Assembly (NCBI GenBank): GCA_002027195.1
Contig: MWJO01000004.1
Coordinates: forward strand, 104,550-168,549
Reading direction: 5' to 3'
Length of the DNA: 64,000 nt
Source of the DNA: Streptomyces sp. GKU 895
GTDB lineage: Bacteria; Actinomycetota; Actinomycetes; Streptomycetales; Streptomycetaceae
Below, one piece after another: positions 41,105 through 55,890 of the stretch. The translations under genes were made by a program, and so were the position numbers. Each line of letters begins with the position of its first letter. Within the stretch, counting starts at the first letter, position 1. The notes under the pieces are model-generated. The model did not search any database, was not told the DNA's origin, and saw nothing but the letters and a program-made list of their open reading frames with translations.

Positions 41105-42487
41105 GTGATATCGAGATGGTCAGCCGGCGCGTCCCTCACCGCGCTTGCCGCAGCCGCGGCCCTCGTCGCCCCCGCCACTCCCGCCGCCGCCTCCCCGCCC
41201 GGCACCAAGGACGTGACCGCCGTCCTGTTCGAGTGGAAGTTCGCCTCGGTCGCCAAGGAGTGCACCAGCACCCTCGGCCCCGCCGGATACGGCTATGTCC
41301 AGGTCTCCCCGCCCGCCGAGCACATCCAGGGCTCGCAGTGGTGGACGTCGTACCAGCCCGTCAGCTACAAGATCGCCGGTCGCCTCGGTGACGCCACCGC
41401 CTTCAAGAACATGGTGGACACGTGTCACGCGGCCGGGGTGAAGGTCGTCGTCGACACCGTCGTCAACCACATGTCGGCGGGCAGCGGCACCGGAACAGGT
41501 GGCTCGTCGTACACGAAGTACAACTACCCCGGCCTGTACTCCTCCTACGACTTCGACGACTGCACAGCCACCATCAGCGACTACACCAACCGCACCAACG
41601 TCCAGAACTGCGAACTCGTCGGCCTCGCCGACCTGGACACCGGTGAGGAGTACGTCCGTTCCGCGATCGCCGGGTACATGAACAGCCTCCTCGGCTACGG
41701 CGTCGACGGCTTCCGCATCGACGCGGCCAAGCACATCCCGGCGACCGACCTCGCCAACATCAAGTCGCGCCTGTCCAACCCCTCCGTGTACTGGAAGCAG
41801 GAGGTCATCTATGGCAGCGGCGAGGCCGTCCAGCCCACCGAGTACACGGGCAACGGGGACGTCCAGGAGTTCCGTTACGCCTACGACCTCAAGCGCGTCT
41901 TCAACAACGAGAACCTCGCCTACCTGAAGAACTACGGCGAGGGCTGGGGCTACATGAACAGCTCCGTCTCCGGCGTCTTCGTCGACAACCACGACACCGA
42001 GCGCAACGGCAGCACGCTCAACTACAAGGACGGCGCGAACTACACCCTCGCCAACGTCTTCATGCTCGCCTACCCGTACGGCGCCCCGGACATCAACTCC
42101 GGCTACGAGTGGTCGGACACGGACGCCGGTCCGCCCAACGGCGGCACGGTGAACGCCTGCTGGCAGGACGGCTGGAAGTGCCAGCACGCCTGGCCGGAGA
42201 TCATCCGCATGGTCGCCTTCCGCAACGCCGTGCGCGGCACGGCCGTCACCAACTGGTGGGACAACGGCGGCGACGCGATCGCCTTCGGGCGGGGCAGCAA
42301 GGGGTTCGTGGCGATCAACCACGAGTCCGGCAGCCTGAGCCGTACGTACCAGACGTCGCTGCCCGCGGGGACGTACTGCAACGTCCAGAACAACACGACG
42401 GTGACGGTGAACTCCAGCGGCCAGTTCACGGCCACGCTGGGCTCGAACACGGCTCTGGCGATCTACGCCGGGAAGTCGAGCTGCTGA
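41105..42487 (+). CDS. Secreted alpha-amylase (GH13), single-domain
   Basis: 460 residues from GTG 41105 (AAGGAG site). Signal peptide [29 protein letters not shown]. The catalytic domain has VDTVVNHMS (I), [13 protein letters not shown] (II), [10 protein letters not shown] (III) and [11 protein letters not shown] (IV), with a C-terminal beta domain ending AIYAGKSSC. It lacks the CBM20 modules of its divergent neighbour, so the pair may degrade raw and soluble starch respectively. Transcribed toward the amylase/pullulanase gene, which has its own copy of the promoter box. Confidence 0.93.
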   Translation: MISRWSAGASLTALAAAAALVAPATPAAASPPGTKDVTAVLFEWKFASVAKECTSTLGPAGYGYVQVSPPAEHIQGSQWWTSYQPVSYKIAGRLGDATAFKNMVDTCHAAGVKVVVDTVVNHMSAGSGTGTGGSSYTKYNYPGLYSSYDFDDCTATISDYTNRTNVQNCELVGLADLDTGEEYVRSAIAGYMNSLLGYGVDGFRIDAAKHIPATDLANIKSRLSNPSVYWKQEVIYGSGEAVQPTEYTGNGDVQEFRYAYDLKRVFNNENLAYLKNYGEGWGYMNSSVSGVFVDNHDTERNGSTLNYKDGANYTLANVFMLAYPYGAPDINSGYEWSDTDAGPPNGGTVNACWQDGWKCQHAWPEIIRMVAFRNAVRGTAVTNWWDNGGDAIAFGRGSKGFVAINHESGSLSRTYQTSLPAGTYCNVQNNTTVTVNSSGQFTATLGSNTALAIYAGKSSC

Positions 42488-42505
42488 GCTTCGCTCCACC
42501 GCTCT

Positions 42506-42561
42506 GAAATGTCTTTCCGTTACTTTCACGACTCTTGCTGTAAGCCTTACGGCGGCGATAC
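42506..42561 (+). promoter_or_regulatory. Amylase promoter box, copy 2 (MalR-type)
   Basis: A 56-base block upstream of the fusion enzyme that aligns with 40997-41052, including CTTGCTGTAA and CCTT. It shows that this gene has its own regulated promoter 19 bases after the preceding stop. Confidence 0.6.
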
Positions 42562-42612
42562 GGTCGCGCGGGGTCGGACCCACCGAGAGCCGTAATCGCA
42601 AGGAGTCCATCT

Positions 42613-48011
<5,399 letters not shown>

Positions 48012-48029
48012 CAACGGCATAACCTTGGT

Positions 48030-48056
48030 GGGGCAGACCCGGTCCGGGTCTGCCCC
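48030..48056. terminator. Terminator after the amylase/pullulanase gene
   Basis: An 11-bp perfect GC-rich stem (48030-48040 with 48046-48056) with a 5-base loop starts 19 bases after the stop codon. Confidence 0.8.
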
Positions 48057-48082
48057 GCTGTGTGTCCAAGGGCTCTGAACAC

Positions 48083-49704
48083 ATGGATGTCGACGCAAAC
48101 CCCACAGGCACGACCGTCATGGTCGTGGACGATACGGAAGCAAGCCGCTACGCGATGAGCACCCTGCTGAGCCGGGCGGGCACCGCGTCGTGCCCGTCGC
48201 CAGCGGTGGCGAGGCGCTCGCCGAACTCGACGCACGGCGGCGCAAGGGCACCCTGCCGGACGTGGCCCTCGTCGACGTGGGGCTGCCCGACATGAGCGGC
48301 TTCGACCTGTGCCGCCGCTTCAAGGAGCGCCCGCACACCGCCGGGCTGCCCGTCGTGCACTTCTCCGCCGCCCAGGTGGCCCCGGTCGACTGCTGTGAGG
48401 GCCTGGACACGGGATCCGAGTCCTATCTGAAGGTGCCCGCCGAGCCCCTGGAGATCGAGGCGGTGGTCCGGGCCGCCGTGCGCAACGCACGGGTGCGGGC
48501 CGACGACCGGGCACTGGTACGACGGCTGACCCTGCTGTCGGAGACGATCGTCACCATCCAGGCGGCACGCTCCTTGCAGGAACTCACCGACGCGGCCGCC
48601 GAAGGCATCTCGCGGGTCACCGGCACCCCCGCCGTCGTCTTCGTCCTGGACCAGGAGGACCGGCTGTACCGGGGCCTGTCCCGGGACCGGGTACCGGTCG
48701 CCCTGCCGGACGACGGGTCCGACCGGACGGTGGCCGCACTGCTGCGGCGGCTCACCCGGGGGCAGGGCGACGGGGTGCAGCTCACGACGGTGCCCGCACC
48801 GCTGTGGCCGGCCGGCTACTTCCGGCCCGGCGTCGAGCACGACGCCCGGCTGGCGCTCGTCCGCACCCAGGACGGCAGGGCCACGGTCTGCCTGGCCGCG
48901 CCCGCGCGCGGGATGCGGCGGATGGGCCCCGAGCGCGAGAGCCTGCTGGCCCAGCTGACCCAGGCGACCGCGTACGCCGCCGAACCGCTGCTCATGTACC
49001 AGGTGGAGCGGCATGTCGCCCTCACCCTCCAGCACAGCTTCCTGCCCCAGCCGCACCGGCTGCCCGAGCTGCCCGGCGTGAACGTCGTGGTCCGCTATGT
49101 GCCCGCGTCCACGGAGACCGAGATCGGCGGCGACTTCTACGCGGCGCTGAGCACCGCCGACGGTGTGCTCACCGCGGTCGGTGACGTCGTCGGGCACTCA
49201 CTGGACGCGGCGACCGTCATGGTGGAGATCCGGCACGCGCTGCGGGCCTACGCCGTCGAGGACAGCGACCCGTGCGTGCTCGCCGAGCGCCTCGACCGGA
49301 TGCTCCAGCGCTACCACCCCGACCTCACGGCCACGGTCTGCATGGCCCTCGTGGACCCCGCCACCGGGCGCACCCAGGTGGCCAACTCGGGCCACATCCC
49401 GCCGCTGATCGTCCGCGACAACGGCAGCGCCGACTACGTCAAGGCGGCCGGACCGCTGCTCGGCATCGGCCTGCCCCACCCGCCCGTCACCGAGCTGTTC
49501 CTCGAACCCACCGACCGGCTCCTCATGGTCACCGACGGCCTGATCGAGACCCGCGGCACCGACCTCTCGGCCTCCATGGAACAGCTCCGCGCGGCCGCCG
49601 TCGGCTCCCTGCCCGGCTTGGACGCCCTGTGCGACACCCTCCTGGCCTCCTTCGGCCACGACCGCGAGGACGACATCGCGATGCTGGCGCTGCGGCTAGG
49701 CTGA
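48083..49704 (+). CDS. Response regulator-GAF-like-PP2C (SpoIIE) phosphatase (frameshifted)
   Basis: About 541 residues from ATG 48083. A receiver domain (TTVMVVDDTEASRYAMSTLL...VALVDVGLPDMSGFDLCRRF) has the phospho-accepting Asp in LVDVGLPD. A GAF-like region (RSLQELTDAAAEGISRVTG...) follows, then a SpoIIE/PP2C domain with EIGGDFYAALSTADG, VGDVVGHSLDAATVM, NSGHIPPLI, LLMVTDGLIETRG and DREDDIAMLALRL metal-binding motifs. The first ~33 residues lie in another frame. The junction is at about 48181, a missing C in GGGCCACC. Such RsbU/OsaC-type phosphatases activate anti-sigma antagonists in stress control, but the partner genes are not adjacent. Confidence 0.9.
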
Positions 49705-49731
49705 GGCCCTCGGCCTAGAACAGGAGTACCC

Positions 49732-50091
49732 ATGCCGCAGATCACCGTCGACTACTCCCGGACGATCACCCCCGCCTTCGACCGGGCCGGGTTCGCCCGG
49801 GCGCTGCACGAGGCGACGGTGGAGATCGCGGCGGCGAAGCCGGAGGCGTGCAAGACGCAGTTCCGGGCGAGCGAGGACACGGCCTTCGGATACGAGGACC
49901 CCGAGGAGCTCGGTCACGCGGTCGTCCATGTCACCCTCGGTCTGCTCGCCGGACGCACCGAGGAGACCAAGGCGAAGCTCACCGAAGCCGTCCTGGAACT
50001 GCTGCGCAAGCACATCGAGGCCGACCCGGGCACCGTGCTGCACGCCTCCGCCGAGGTCCGTGACCTCGACGCCTCGTACCGCAAGTTCTAG
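49732..50091 (+). CDS. 5-carboxymethyl-2-hydroxymuconate delta-isomerase-like protein
   Basis: 119 residues. MPQITVDYSRTITPAFDRAGFARALHEATVE starts with the catalytic Pro2 after Met1 (tautomerase-like), and LLAGRTEETKAKLTEAVLELLRKHI matches the C-terminal region of CHMI/HpaF-like proteins. Known members isomerise homoprotocatechuate intermediates. No other homoprotocatechuate genes are nearby, so its actual substrate is open. It ends overlapping the TetR gene tail-to-tail by four bases. Confidence 0.8.
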   Translation: MPQITVDYSRTITPAFDRAGFARALHEATVEIAAAKPEACKTQFRASEDTAFGYEDPEELGHAVVHVTLGLLAGRTEETKAKLTEAVLELLRKHIEADPGTVLHASAEVRDLDASYRKF

Positions 50092-50777
50092 GACGCCAGC
50101 GCGATCAGCCGGCCGACCAGGTCGGCGAACGGACCGTCGGTCGGCTCGTCGCGGAGCATGACGCGCATCAGCGCGCCCATCTCCTCGTCGTACGCGGCGC
50201 TGACCGCGGCGAGCGCAGCGAAGTCGTGCACCAGCTGCACCTCCAGCTCGCCGCGCGGGATGCGCCGGCCGTCCAGCCAGATCAGTGCCGTCGACTCGGC
50301 GAGCGAGATCCAGGAGCGGACGACCAGTTCGAGTCGCGCGGGCGGGTCGGTGATGCCCAGATGCGACAGGATCTGGTCGTACGCGGCCTGCCGTACGGAG
50401 TCGATGAGCGCGTTGGTCGCCGAGGAGCCGACCGCCGGGCCGCCGCGCATCAGGGCCGCGAAACCGGGCCCGTGCTCGTCCACGAAGTCGAAGAAGCGCC
50501 GCATGACCCGCAGCAGCCGCGCCCCCAGCGGCCCTTCCTGCGGCTCCACGAACCGGCCCGCCAGATCGTCCGCCGCCCGCTTCAACGCGGCCTCGTACAG
50601 GCTGAGTTTGCCGGGGAAGTAGTGGTAGACCAACGGGCGCGAGATGCCCGCCGCGGCCGCTATCTCGTCGATGGACACGTCATCGGGCGAGCGCTGGCTG
50701 AACAGTTCGAGGGCGACGCCGATCAACTGCTGCCGCCGCTCCTCGACTCCCATTCTTCGCCGTACCCCGGTAGTCAT
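50088..50777 (-). CDS. TetR-family transcriptional regulator
   Basis: 229 residues. Residues ~8-55 form the TetR HTH (RRQQLIGVALELFSQRSPDDVSIDEIAAAAGISRPLVYHYFPGKLSLYEAAL). The C-terminal ligand domain is helical with DEHGPGFAALMRGGPAVGS and VVRSWISLAESTALIWLDG. It lies upstream of and in the same direction as the ferredoxin-reductase/metal-hydrolase genes but is separated by a 2.0-kb operon reading the same way. The nearest candidate target is the reductase operon. Ligand unknown. Confidence 0.88.
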   Translation of the reverse strand: MTTGVRRRMGVEERRQQLIGVALELFSQRSPDDVSIDEIAAAAGISRPLVYHYFPGKLSLYEAALKRAADDLAGRFVEPQEGPLGARLLRVMRRFFDFVDEHGPGFAALMRGGPAVGSSATNALIDSVRQAAYDQILSHLGITDPPARLELVVRSWISLAESTALIWLDGRRIPRGELEVQLVHDFAALAAVSAAYDEEMGALMRVMLRDEPTDGPFADLVGRLIALAS

Positions 50778-50832
50778 GCGAACACCTTACCGATCGGATC
50801 CGGCCCGGAACGGCCGGTCCGGCCATGGGTGT

Positions 50833-51846
50833 TCACATATCCAACACAAGCCGCTCACTTCGCGCCCGCGAAACGCAGATGAGCATCGAGTCATCGCGCT
50901 CGGCGTCGGTCAGCAACTCGTCCCGATGGTCCACCTCGCCCTCCAGGACCCGCTGTTGGCAGGTCCCGCAGAAGCCCTGCTCGCAGGAGTAGAGGGTGTT
51001 CGGCAGCTCCGCCCGGACGGCCGCGAGGACCGTGGAGTCCGCCGGGACCGTCAACGTCCGCCCGCTGCGGCGCAGTTCGAGCTCGAAGGCACCGCCCGGC
51101 GCGGCGGCCCGCGGCGTGAACCGCTCCGAGCGCACCTGCGGGAAGCGCTCCTCGACCGCCGCCATCAGCCCTTCCGGTCCGCAGCAGTACACGGCGGCGC
51201 CCTCGGGCACCTCCAGCGTGTCGAGGTCGGGCACCCCGGTCACGACGGTCACCCGGTCCAGCCGCTCCAGCTCCGCCAGGAACGGCATCGCTCCCGCGAC
51301 CGCCCGCACGTACAGCAGCCGCCAGTCGGCGCCCGCCGGCAGCGACCGCAGCATCGGCAGGACGGGGGTGATCCCGATGCCGCCCGCGACGAAGACGTAC
51401 GACTCCGCCTCGACCAGCGGGAAACGGTTGCGCGGCCCGCGCACCTCGATCTCCATGCCCTCGGTGAGCTGCTCGTGCACCTCGCGCGAGCCGCCCCGCC
51501 CGTCCTCGACGAGCCGGGTCGCCACGGTGTACGAGGAGGTGTCCGCCGGGTCGCCGCACAGCGAGTACTGGCGCACGAGCCCCGACGGCAGCACCAGGTC
51601 GAGATGCGCACCGGGCTCCCAGCGCGGCAGGTCCCGCCCCTCCAGGCGCAGTTGGACGACTCCCTCGGTGACCTCCGCGCGCGCGGCCACCAGCAGCCGC
51701 AGCGCCCGCGACCGGGGCCGCCCGGAGACCGGCTCGTCCAGGGCGGGCATCGGCCACAGCGGCGAGACCCGGATACGGCGGCGCATGGTCCGCCGGGCGA
51801 GCAGCGCGGCCCCGGCGACGACCGCGACGGTGAGCGGCTTCGGCAT
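50833..51846 (-). CDS. Ferredoxin-NAD(P)H reductase-type flavoprotein with C-terminal 2Fe-2S domain
   Basis: 337 residues from ATG 51846 overlapping the upstream stop (ATGA). An N-terminal hydrophobic/basic stretch (VAVVAGAALLARRTMRRRIR) may anchor it. The FAD-binding motif is GLVRQYSLCGD, the NAD(P) region ESYVFVAGGIGITPVLPML and CCGPEGLM. The plant-type ferredoxin cysteines are in YSCEQGFCGTCQQRVLEG and MLICVSRA. This layout matches phthalate dioxygenase reductase-like (class IA) enzymes. Coupled to the metal-dependent hydrolase-like gene, it probably supplies electrons to that di-iron-like protein. Confidence 0.9.
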   Translation of the reverse strand: MPKPLTVAVVAGAALLARRTMRRRIRVSPLWPMPALDEPVSGRPRSRALRLLVAARAEVTEGVVQLRLEGRDLPRWEPGAHLDLVLPSGLVRQYSLCGDPADTSSYTVATRLVEDGRGGSREVHEQLTEGMEIEVRGPRNRFPLVEAESYVFVAGGIGITPVLPMLRSLPAGADWRLLYVRAVAGAMPFLAELERLDRVTVVTGVPDLDTLEVPEGAAVYCCGPEGLMAAVEERFPQVRSERFTPRAAAPGGAFELELRRSGRTLTVPADSTVLAAVRAELPNTLYSCEQGFCGTCQQRVLEGEVDHRDELLTDAERDDSMLICVSRARSERLVLDM

Positions 51847-52724
51847 CAGGCGGCACCCTTCTCGGCCGCCAGCGCGGCGGGGGACTGGGCGAGATAGGCG
51901 ACCGCCTGCTCGGTGCAGCCCTCCTGGGAGGGGTGGTAGGCGCGGCTCAGATAGCGCGGTATCGACCGGAGCATGGCGCCGGTCCCGGGCAGCACACCCT
52001 GCCGCCCGCGGACGTAGAAGTCCTTGAAGCTCGCCCTGCCGTCGACGAGCGTCGGGTCGTTCTCCATGAAGAACCGCGCCCCGCGCTGCCACAGGAACAC
52101 CAGCGTCGCGAAGGCCAGCGCCCAGGTGCGCACCCGGCGCCGGTAGCCGCCGTCCACGTGCATGAAGAGCTCGAAGGCGACCGACCGGTGTTCGACCTCC
52201 TCGGCGCCGTGCCAGCGCAGCAGGTCCAGCATGGTCGGATCGGCGCCCCGCCGGTCCAACTCCTCTGCGTTCAGCACCCAGTTGCCGAGGAAGGCGGTGT
52301 AGTGCTCGATGGCCGCGATGATCGCCACCCGCTCCATCAGCCACCACCGGCGCGGCCTGCCCGGCGGCAGTGTCCGGTCGCCGAGCAGCTTCTCGAAGAA
52401 CCAGTCGATCTGCGCGGTGTACGGCGTCGGATCGAGGCCCAGCTCCTTCAGATGCGGCAGGACCTCGTCGTGCGCCTGGGAGTGCATGGCCTCCTGGCCG
52501 ATGAACCCGATGACGTCCTCGCGCAGCCGCTCGTCCCGGATGAGCGGCAGCACCTGCCGGTAGACGTGCACGAACCAGCGCTCGCCGGCCGGCAGCAGCA
52601 GGTGGAGCACGTTGATGGTGTGGGCGGCGAAGGGATCACCGGGCACCCAGTGCAGCGGGGTGTCGTCCCAGGAGAAGGACACCTTGCGGGCCTTGAGGTG
52701 CACCCGGTCCTGCGTGTTAGACAT
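51846..52724 (-). CDS. PF10118-type predicted metal-dependent hydrolase (ferritin-like di-iron fold)
   Basis: 292 residues. Helical protein with metal-ligand motifs IGQEAMHSQAHDEVLPHL, AIIAAIEHYTAFLGNW and LRWHGAEEVEHRSVAFELF spaced as in ferritin-like di-iron enzymes. The family is named a predicted metal-dependent hydrolase, but pairing with a ferredoxin reductase by stop/start overlap suggests an oxygenase or desaturase-like reaction. Substrate unknown; lipid or hydrocarbon oxidation is a guess. The operon is not near other catabolic genes. Confidence 0.85.
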   Translation of the reverse strand: MSNTQDRVHLKARKVSFSWDDTPLHWVPGDPFAAHTINVLHLLLPAGERWFVHVYRQVLPLIRDERLREDVIGFIGQEAMHSQAHDEVLPHLKELGLDPTPYTAQIDWFFEKLLGDRTLPPGRPRRWWLMERVAIIAAIEHYTAFLGNWVLNAEELDRRGADPTMLDLLRWHGAEEVEHRSVAFELFMHVDGGYRRRVRTWALAFATLVFLWQRGARFFMENDPTLVDGRASFKDFYVRGRQGVLPGTGAMLRSIPRYLSRAYHPSQEGCTEQAVAYLAQSPAALAAEKGAA

Positions 52725-52815
52725 GGCGTCAATGTACTGACGGGTAGGGCGGTCGGGAACCCCTGTGCGGCCTCTTGTTTACGTCTGTGTCAGCAAGCGG
52801 GTCTGTGAGCGGGTC

Positions 52816-54738
52816 TCAGCGCAGCCCGTTGATCGCCCGCCCGTCGGCCAGCGTCCCCTTCAGCCCGGCCTGCGCGCCTTCCTTCGCCTTCACGGCCAGG
52901 AGGTTCCCCTGTCCCGAGCCGCGCACCGCGCCCGTCGCGCTGATCGACGCGGTGTTCTTTCCGCCCGCCGCCAGCAGGTACCAGGAGCCCGACCCCGACT
53001 TCCACAGCACACCCGCCAGGACGTTCGGGTCGCGGGGGCCGCACGCCGGGACGTTCTCGGCCTGCGCCGCGACCGCCCCGTACGCCGAACCCGGAGTGCG
53101 GAACTGCGCCAGCGCGCGCGTCCCGCCGCCGCGCCAGGTCTCCGCGCGCGTGCACACCCAGTCCGCCGACCCGCCGGCCTCGGGCAGCTGCTGCTCGGCG
53201 TACGCCCACGCGTTCACCGTCCGTACGCCGGCCGAGCGCATCGCGCCCAGCGAGCAGGCGTACGGCGCCCAGGTGCGCAGCGCCTCCGCACCGGACGTCT
53301 CGTGCACCGCGCCGGGGCGCCCGTGGTGAGGCGGGCCGGGACCAGTTCGCCGAGGTCGCTCATCAGGCGGGTGCCGGAGCGGTCCGTCAGCTGGAGCACG
53401 TTCCAGGACGTGCAGCCGCCGTTCTGCTGGGCCGGGCCCGCCAGCGGCGAGGTGACGCCCTTGGCCAGGGTCAGGTCCATCGCACCTGAGGCCGGCTTGA
53501 GCAGGTCGCGCTCGGCGGCCTTCTTCACCCAGGGCGCCAGCAGATAGCGGACGTTGCCGTCGGCCCGGCCCAGCACGACCGCGCTCGCCTCGGCCGGCGT
53601 GGCCCCGTCGACGCGCGCGAAGTCGAGGGCGGCGCCCTGGGTGCCGTCCTTCGGCTCGGCGTACCGGGCGATGCGCAGACCGTCGTAGAGGATCACCACA
53701 CGCGCGTTGTCGACGAGCCCCGCGTACAGCAGCTGTGGCGGGCCCGCCGGGCCGCCGGAGGGGGTGCCGGGGGTCGCGGAGACCTGGACGGTCTCGCCGG
53801 GGCGGGCCCAGACGGCGAGGGCGCGGCGCAGCAGCGCGGTGTCGTGGGCGAGTTCGCCGCGGGCGGGCCAGACGGAGAAGTCGTTGCGGGACGCGGCCTG
53901 CCAGGCGGTGGCCGGGACCCGAGTCAGGTTGGCGGGGTCGAGGGCGGCCTGCGCGGACGGGTTCTGCGCGTACGCGGGCGCGGCGGCGCCGGCTCGGGCC
54001 CGCAGCCGTCGCCCGGCAGACCGAGCAGCGCTCCGCACACGGCGACCGCCGCCGCGGCGGCGAGCACGGCCTTCATGTGCTGCCTGCGGCGCATCAGGTC
54101 GGTGGGGCGGGCCTGGAGCGAGCAGGGGTCGAACTCGGGGGAGTCCAGGAGGGCGTACTCGGCGGGTACTTCACCGGCCTCTTCCAGCGCTCGTCCGGGT
54201 CCTCGACCCCGGCCTCGGTCAGCACCCGTCGGACGTCGCCGTCCGGGAGCCGCTCCAGACCGCGCAGGACGTAGGCGGCGCGGGCCTCGCCGGACAGCGC
54301 GGACAGCCGCTGGTCCAGGGCGAGTTCGTCGGCGCCGCCCGAGCGCGGGAAGAGCCTGAGACCCCACACCTGGGGGAGCAGCGGCGGGAGTTGGGAGCGC
54401 TTGGGCCAGGCCCGGAAGGTCAGTGGCAGGCCCGCCTCCAGTGCCGTACGCAGCACTTGGAGGCGGACGAAGGCGTACCCGGGGTCGCCGTCGCGGCCGG
54501 TCGACTGGGCCGGGATGACCGGCGTCGAGGCCCGGCCGCGCGGCAGGGCGCGCTGCGTGAGGGCGTGCGCGGTCAGGACCCGCCGGTTGCGGCCGAGGCC
54601 CGGCGGCAGCACCAGGTAGGCCAGCCGGACCAGCCGTGGGTAGTGCTCGACGAGCGCGGCCTCGGCCTGTTCGACATCGACGAACGGCTCGGCGGAGGCG
54701 GACGGTGCGGGGCGCGGGGCGACATCCTGTGACTGCAC
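52816..54738 (-). CDS. Sigma-like domain-membrane-extracytoplasmic protein of unknown function (three frameshifts)
   Basis: Four reading-frame pieces form one protein of about 641 residues. The first (54738 to ~54190) has FVDVEQAEAALVEHYPRLVRLAYLVL and LSALSGEARAAYVLRGLERLPD, resembling sigma region 2 and 4 helices without convincing promoter-binding residues. After a one-base loss at ~54190 come VPAEYALLDSPEFDPC and one membrane helix (HMKAVLAAAAAVAVCGALLGL). After a loss at ~53991 comes an exported domain (QNPSAQAALDPANLTRVPATAWQ), and after another at ~53313 its end (TSGAEALRTWAPYACSLGAMR). Cysteines in the exported part may pair. Each break lies in a GC run, so the true gene is probably intact. 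No named family. Confidence 0.7.
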
Positions 54739-54787
54739 GTTCAGCAGAACGAGCGAATCGTGCGTTGGTCACCGCCAACCGGGCGAC

Positions 54788-55288
54788 TCAGTCGTCAGGG
54801 TCGACCAGTGCGCGCGCGTAGTTGGCCATCGAGCGCTGGTAGCGCGGCAGATGCGGGGCCAGTGCGCCCAGGACGAGCGACAGGCCCTCGCGGTCGCGGC
54901 CCAGGCTCGACAGGCACAGGGCGAGACACGCTCGTACGGCGTCGTCCAATTCGTCGGAGGGGCCGTCCAGTTCGGGCGTCAGGAGCTTGACGCCCTCCTC
55001 GGCCTGGCCGATGTTCCGCAGCGAGCTGGAGAGCTGGATCTTCGCGCGGCGCCCCTTGTAGCCGGACAGCCCCCGCGCCAGCGCCTCCCGGTACAGCGGG
55101 GCCGCCTTGTCCGAGTGACCTGTCGAGTCCCAGGCGCAGGCCTGCTCGAAGGGGCCGAGCGGGCTGTCGGCGGGGAGTTCGGCGACCAAGGCGTCGATCA
55201 CCGCCCGGAATTCGGCGGCTCGCTCCTCCGGGTAGTCGTCGAAGGTGGCCCAGGCGGCCGTCACACGCTGTTCCCAGTTCTCGTTCAC
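54788..55288 (-). CDS. Tetratricopeptide-repeat protein
   Basis: 166 residues from GTG 55288 (or GTG 55294). Helical repeats: VTAAWATFDDYPEERAAEFRAVI, FEQACAWDSTGHSDKAAPLYREAL and SSSLRNIGQAEEGVKLLTPEL, matching the streptomycete single-domain TPR family (Tetratrico_peptide repeat 5 type). Cytoplasmic and probably a scaffold. Partner unknown. Upstream of and in the same direction as the sigma-like protein gene (49-base gap). Confidence 0.8.
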   Translation of the reverse strand: MNENWEQRVTAAWATFDDYPEERAAEFRAVIDALVAELPADSPLGPFEQACAWDSTGHSDKAAPLYREALARGLSGYKGRRAKIQLSSSLRNIGQAEEGVKLLTPELDGPSDELDDAVRACLALCLSSLGRDREGLSLVLGALAPHLPRYQRSMANYARALVDPDD

Positions 55289-55404
55289 CGGCACACTTTC
55301 GCACAGGCGTGCCCACTGGGGCAGCCGATTTGAGCGCAGCGTGCTCCCCGGCCGTATGGAAGGGGACGGGCACCCAGGCCCACGGGAAGGTTCCGGAGGA
55401 ACAG

Positions 55405-55824
55405 ATGAGGTTGACCCGACCGATGCTCGCGGCGACGGCAGCCGCGGCGGTCCTCGTGCTGGCGGGCTGCGGCTCCGGCGACGGTGACGACAAGGCCGCC
55501 GTGCCGCAGACGGCGAGCGGCAGCCTTGAGCACCTGGCCGCGGAGGTGGGCTGCAAGCCGACCATCCAGATCGACGCCGACGAACTCCGCCAGGCCTCGT
55601 GCCGCAAGAGCGCCGCCCACGGCAAGTTCCTGCTGGCCACCTTCGCCACCGACCGCGGCCAGCGCGAATGGATCGACGGGGCCAAGGACTACGGCGGTCA
55701 CTACCTCGTCGGCCGCAAGTGGGTGGCCGTCGGCGAGACGAAGCAGGTGACGGCGACGCTGCGCAAGACGCTCGGCGGGGACATCGAGGAAGGCCAGGAC
55801 CACAGCGCGCACTCCGGTCACTGA
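55405..55824 (+). CDS. Small lipoprotein
   Basis: 139 residues from ATG 55405 with a GGAGGA site. Type II signal peptide RPMLAATAAAAVLVLAGCGSG, lipobox LAGC. The mature domain is short (GSLEHLAAEVGCKPTIQIDADELRQASC...GKFLLATFATDRGQREWIDGAKDYGG) with two cysteines after the lipid one, and ends with a His-rich tail (GQDHSAHSGH). No family recognised. Streptomycete-specific hypothetical lipoproteins of this layout are common. Confidence 0.8.
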   Translation: MRLTRPMLAATAAAAVLVLAGCGSGDGDDKAAVPQTASGSLEHLAAEVGCKPTIQIDADELRQASCRKSAAHGKFLLATFATDRGQREWIDGAKDYGGHYLVGRKWVAVGETKQVTATLRKTLGGDIEEGQDHSAHSGH

Positions 55825-55834
55825 ACCCGAAGAA

Positions 55835-55879
55835 CACGAGAGAGCCGGCGGTGGGATTTCCACCGCCGGCTCTCTCGTG
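55835..55879. terminator. 20-bp bidirectional terminator hairpin
   Basis: Bases 55835-55854 pair perfectly with 55860-55879 around a 5-base loop, between the convergent lipoprotein and DUF1996 genes. Confidence 0.85.
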
Positions 55880-55890
55880 CGCTAGCTAGC

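Noticed and set aside
49272..49718. Alternative-frame Arg/Pro-rich product inside the PP2C phosphatase gene
   Set aside because: Out-of-frame translation of a conserved PP2C domain.
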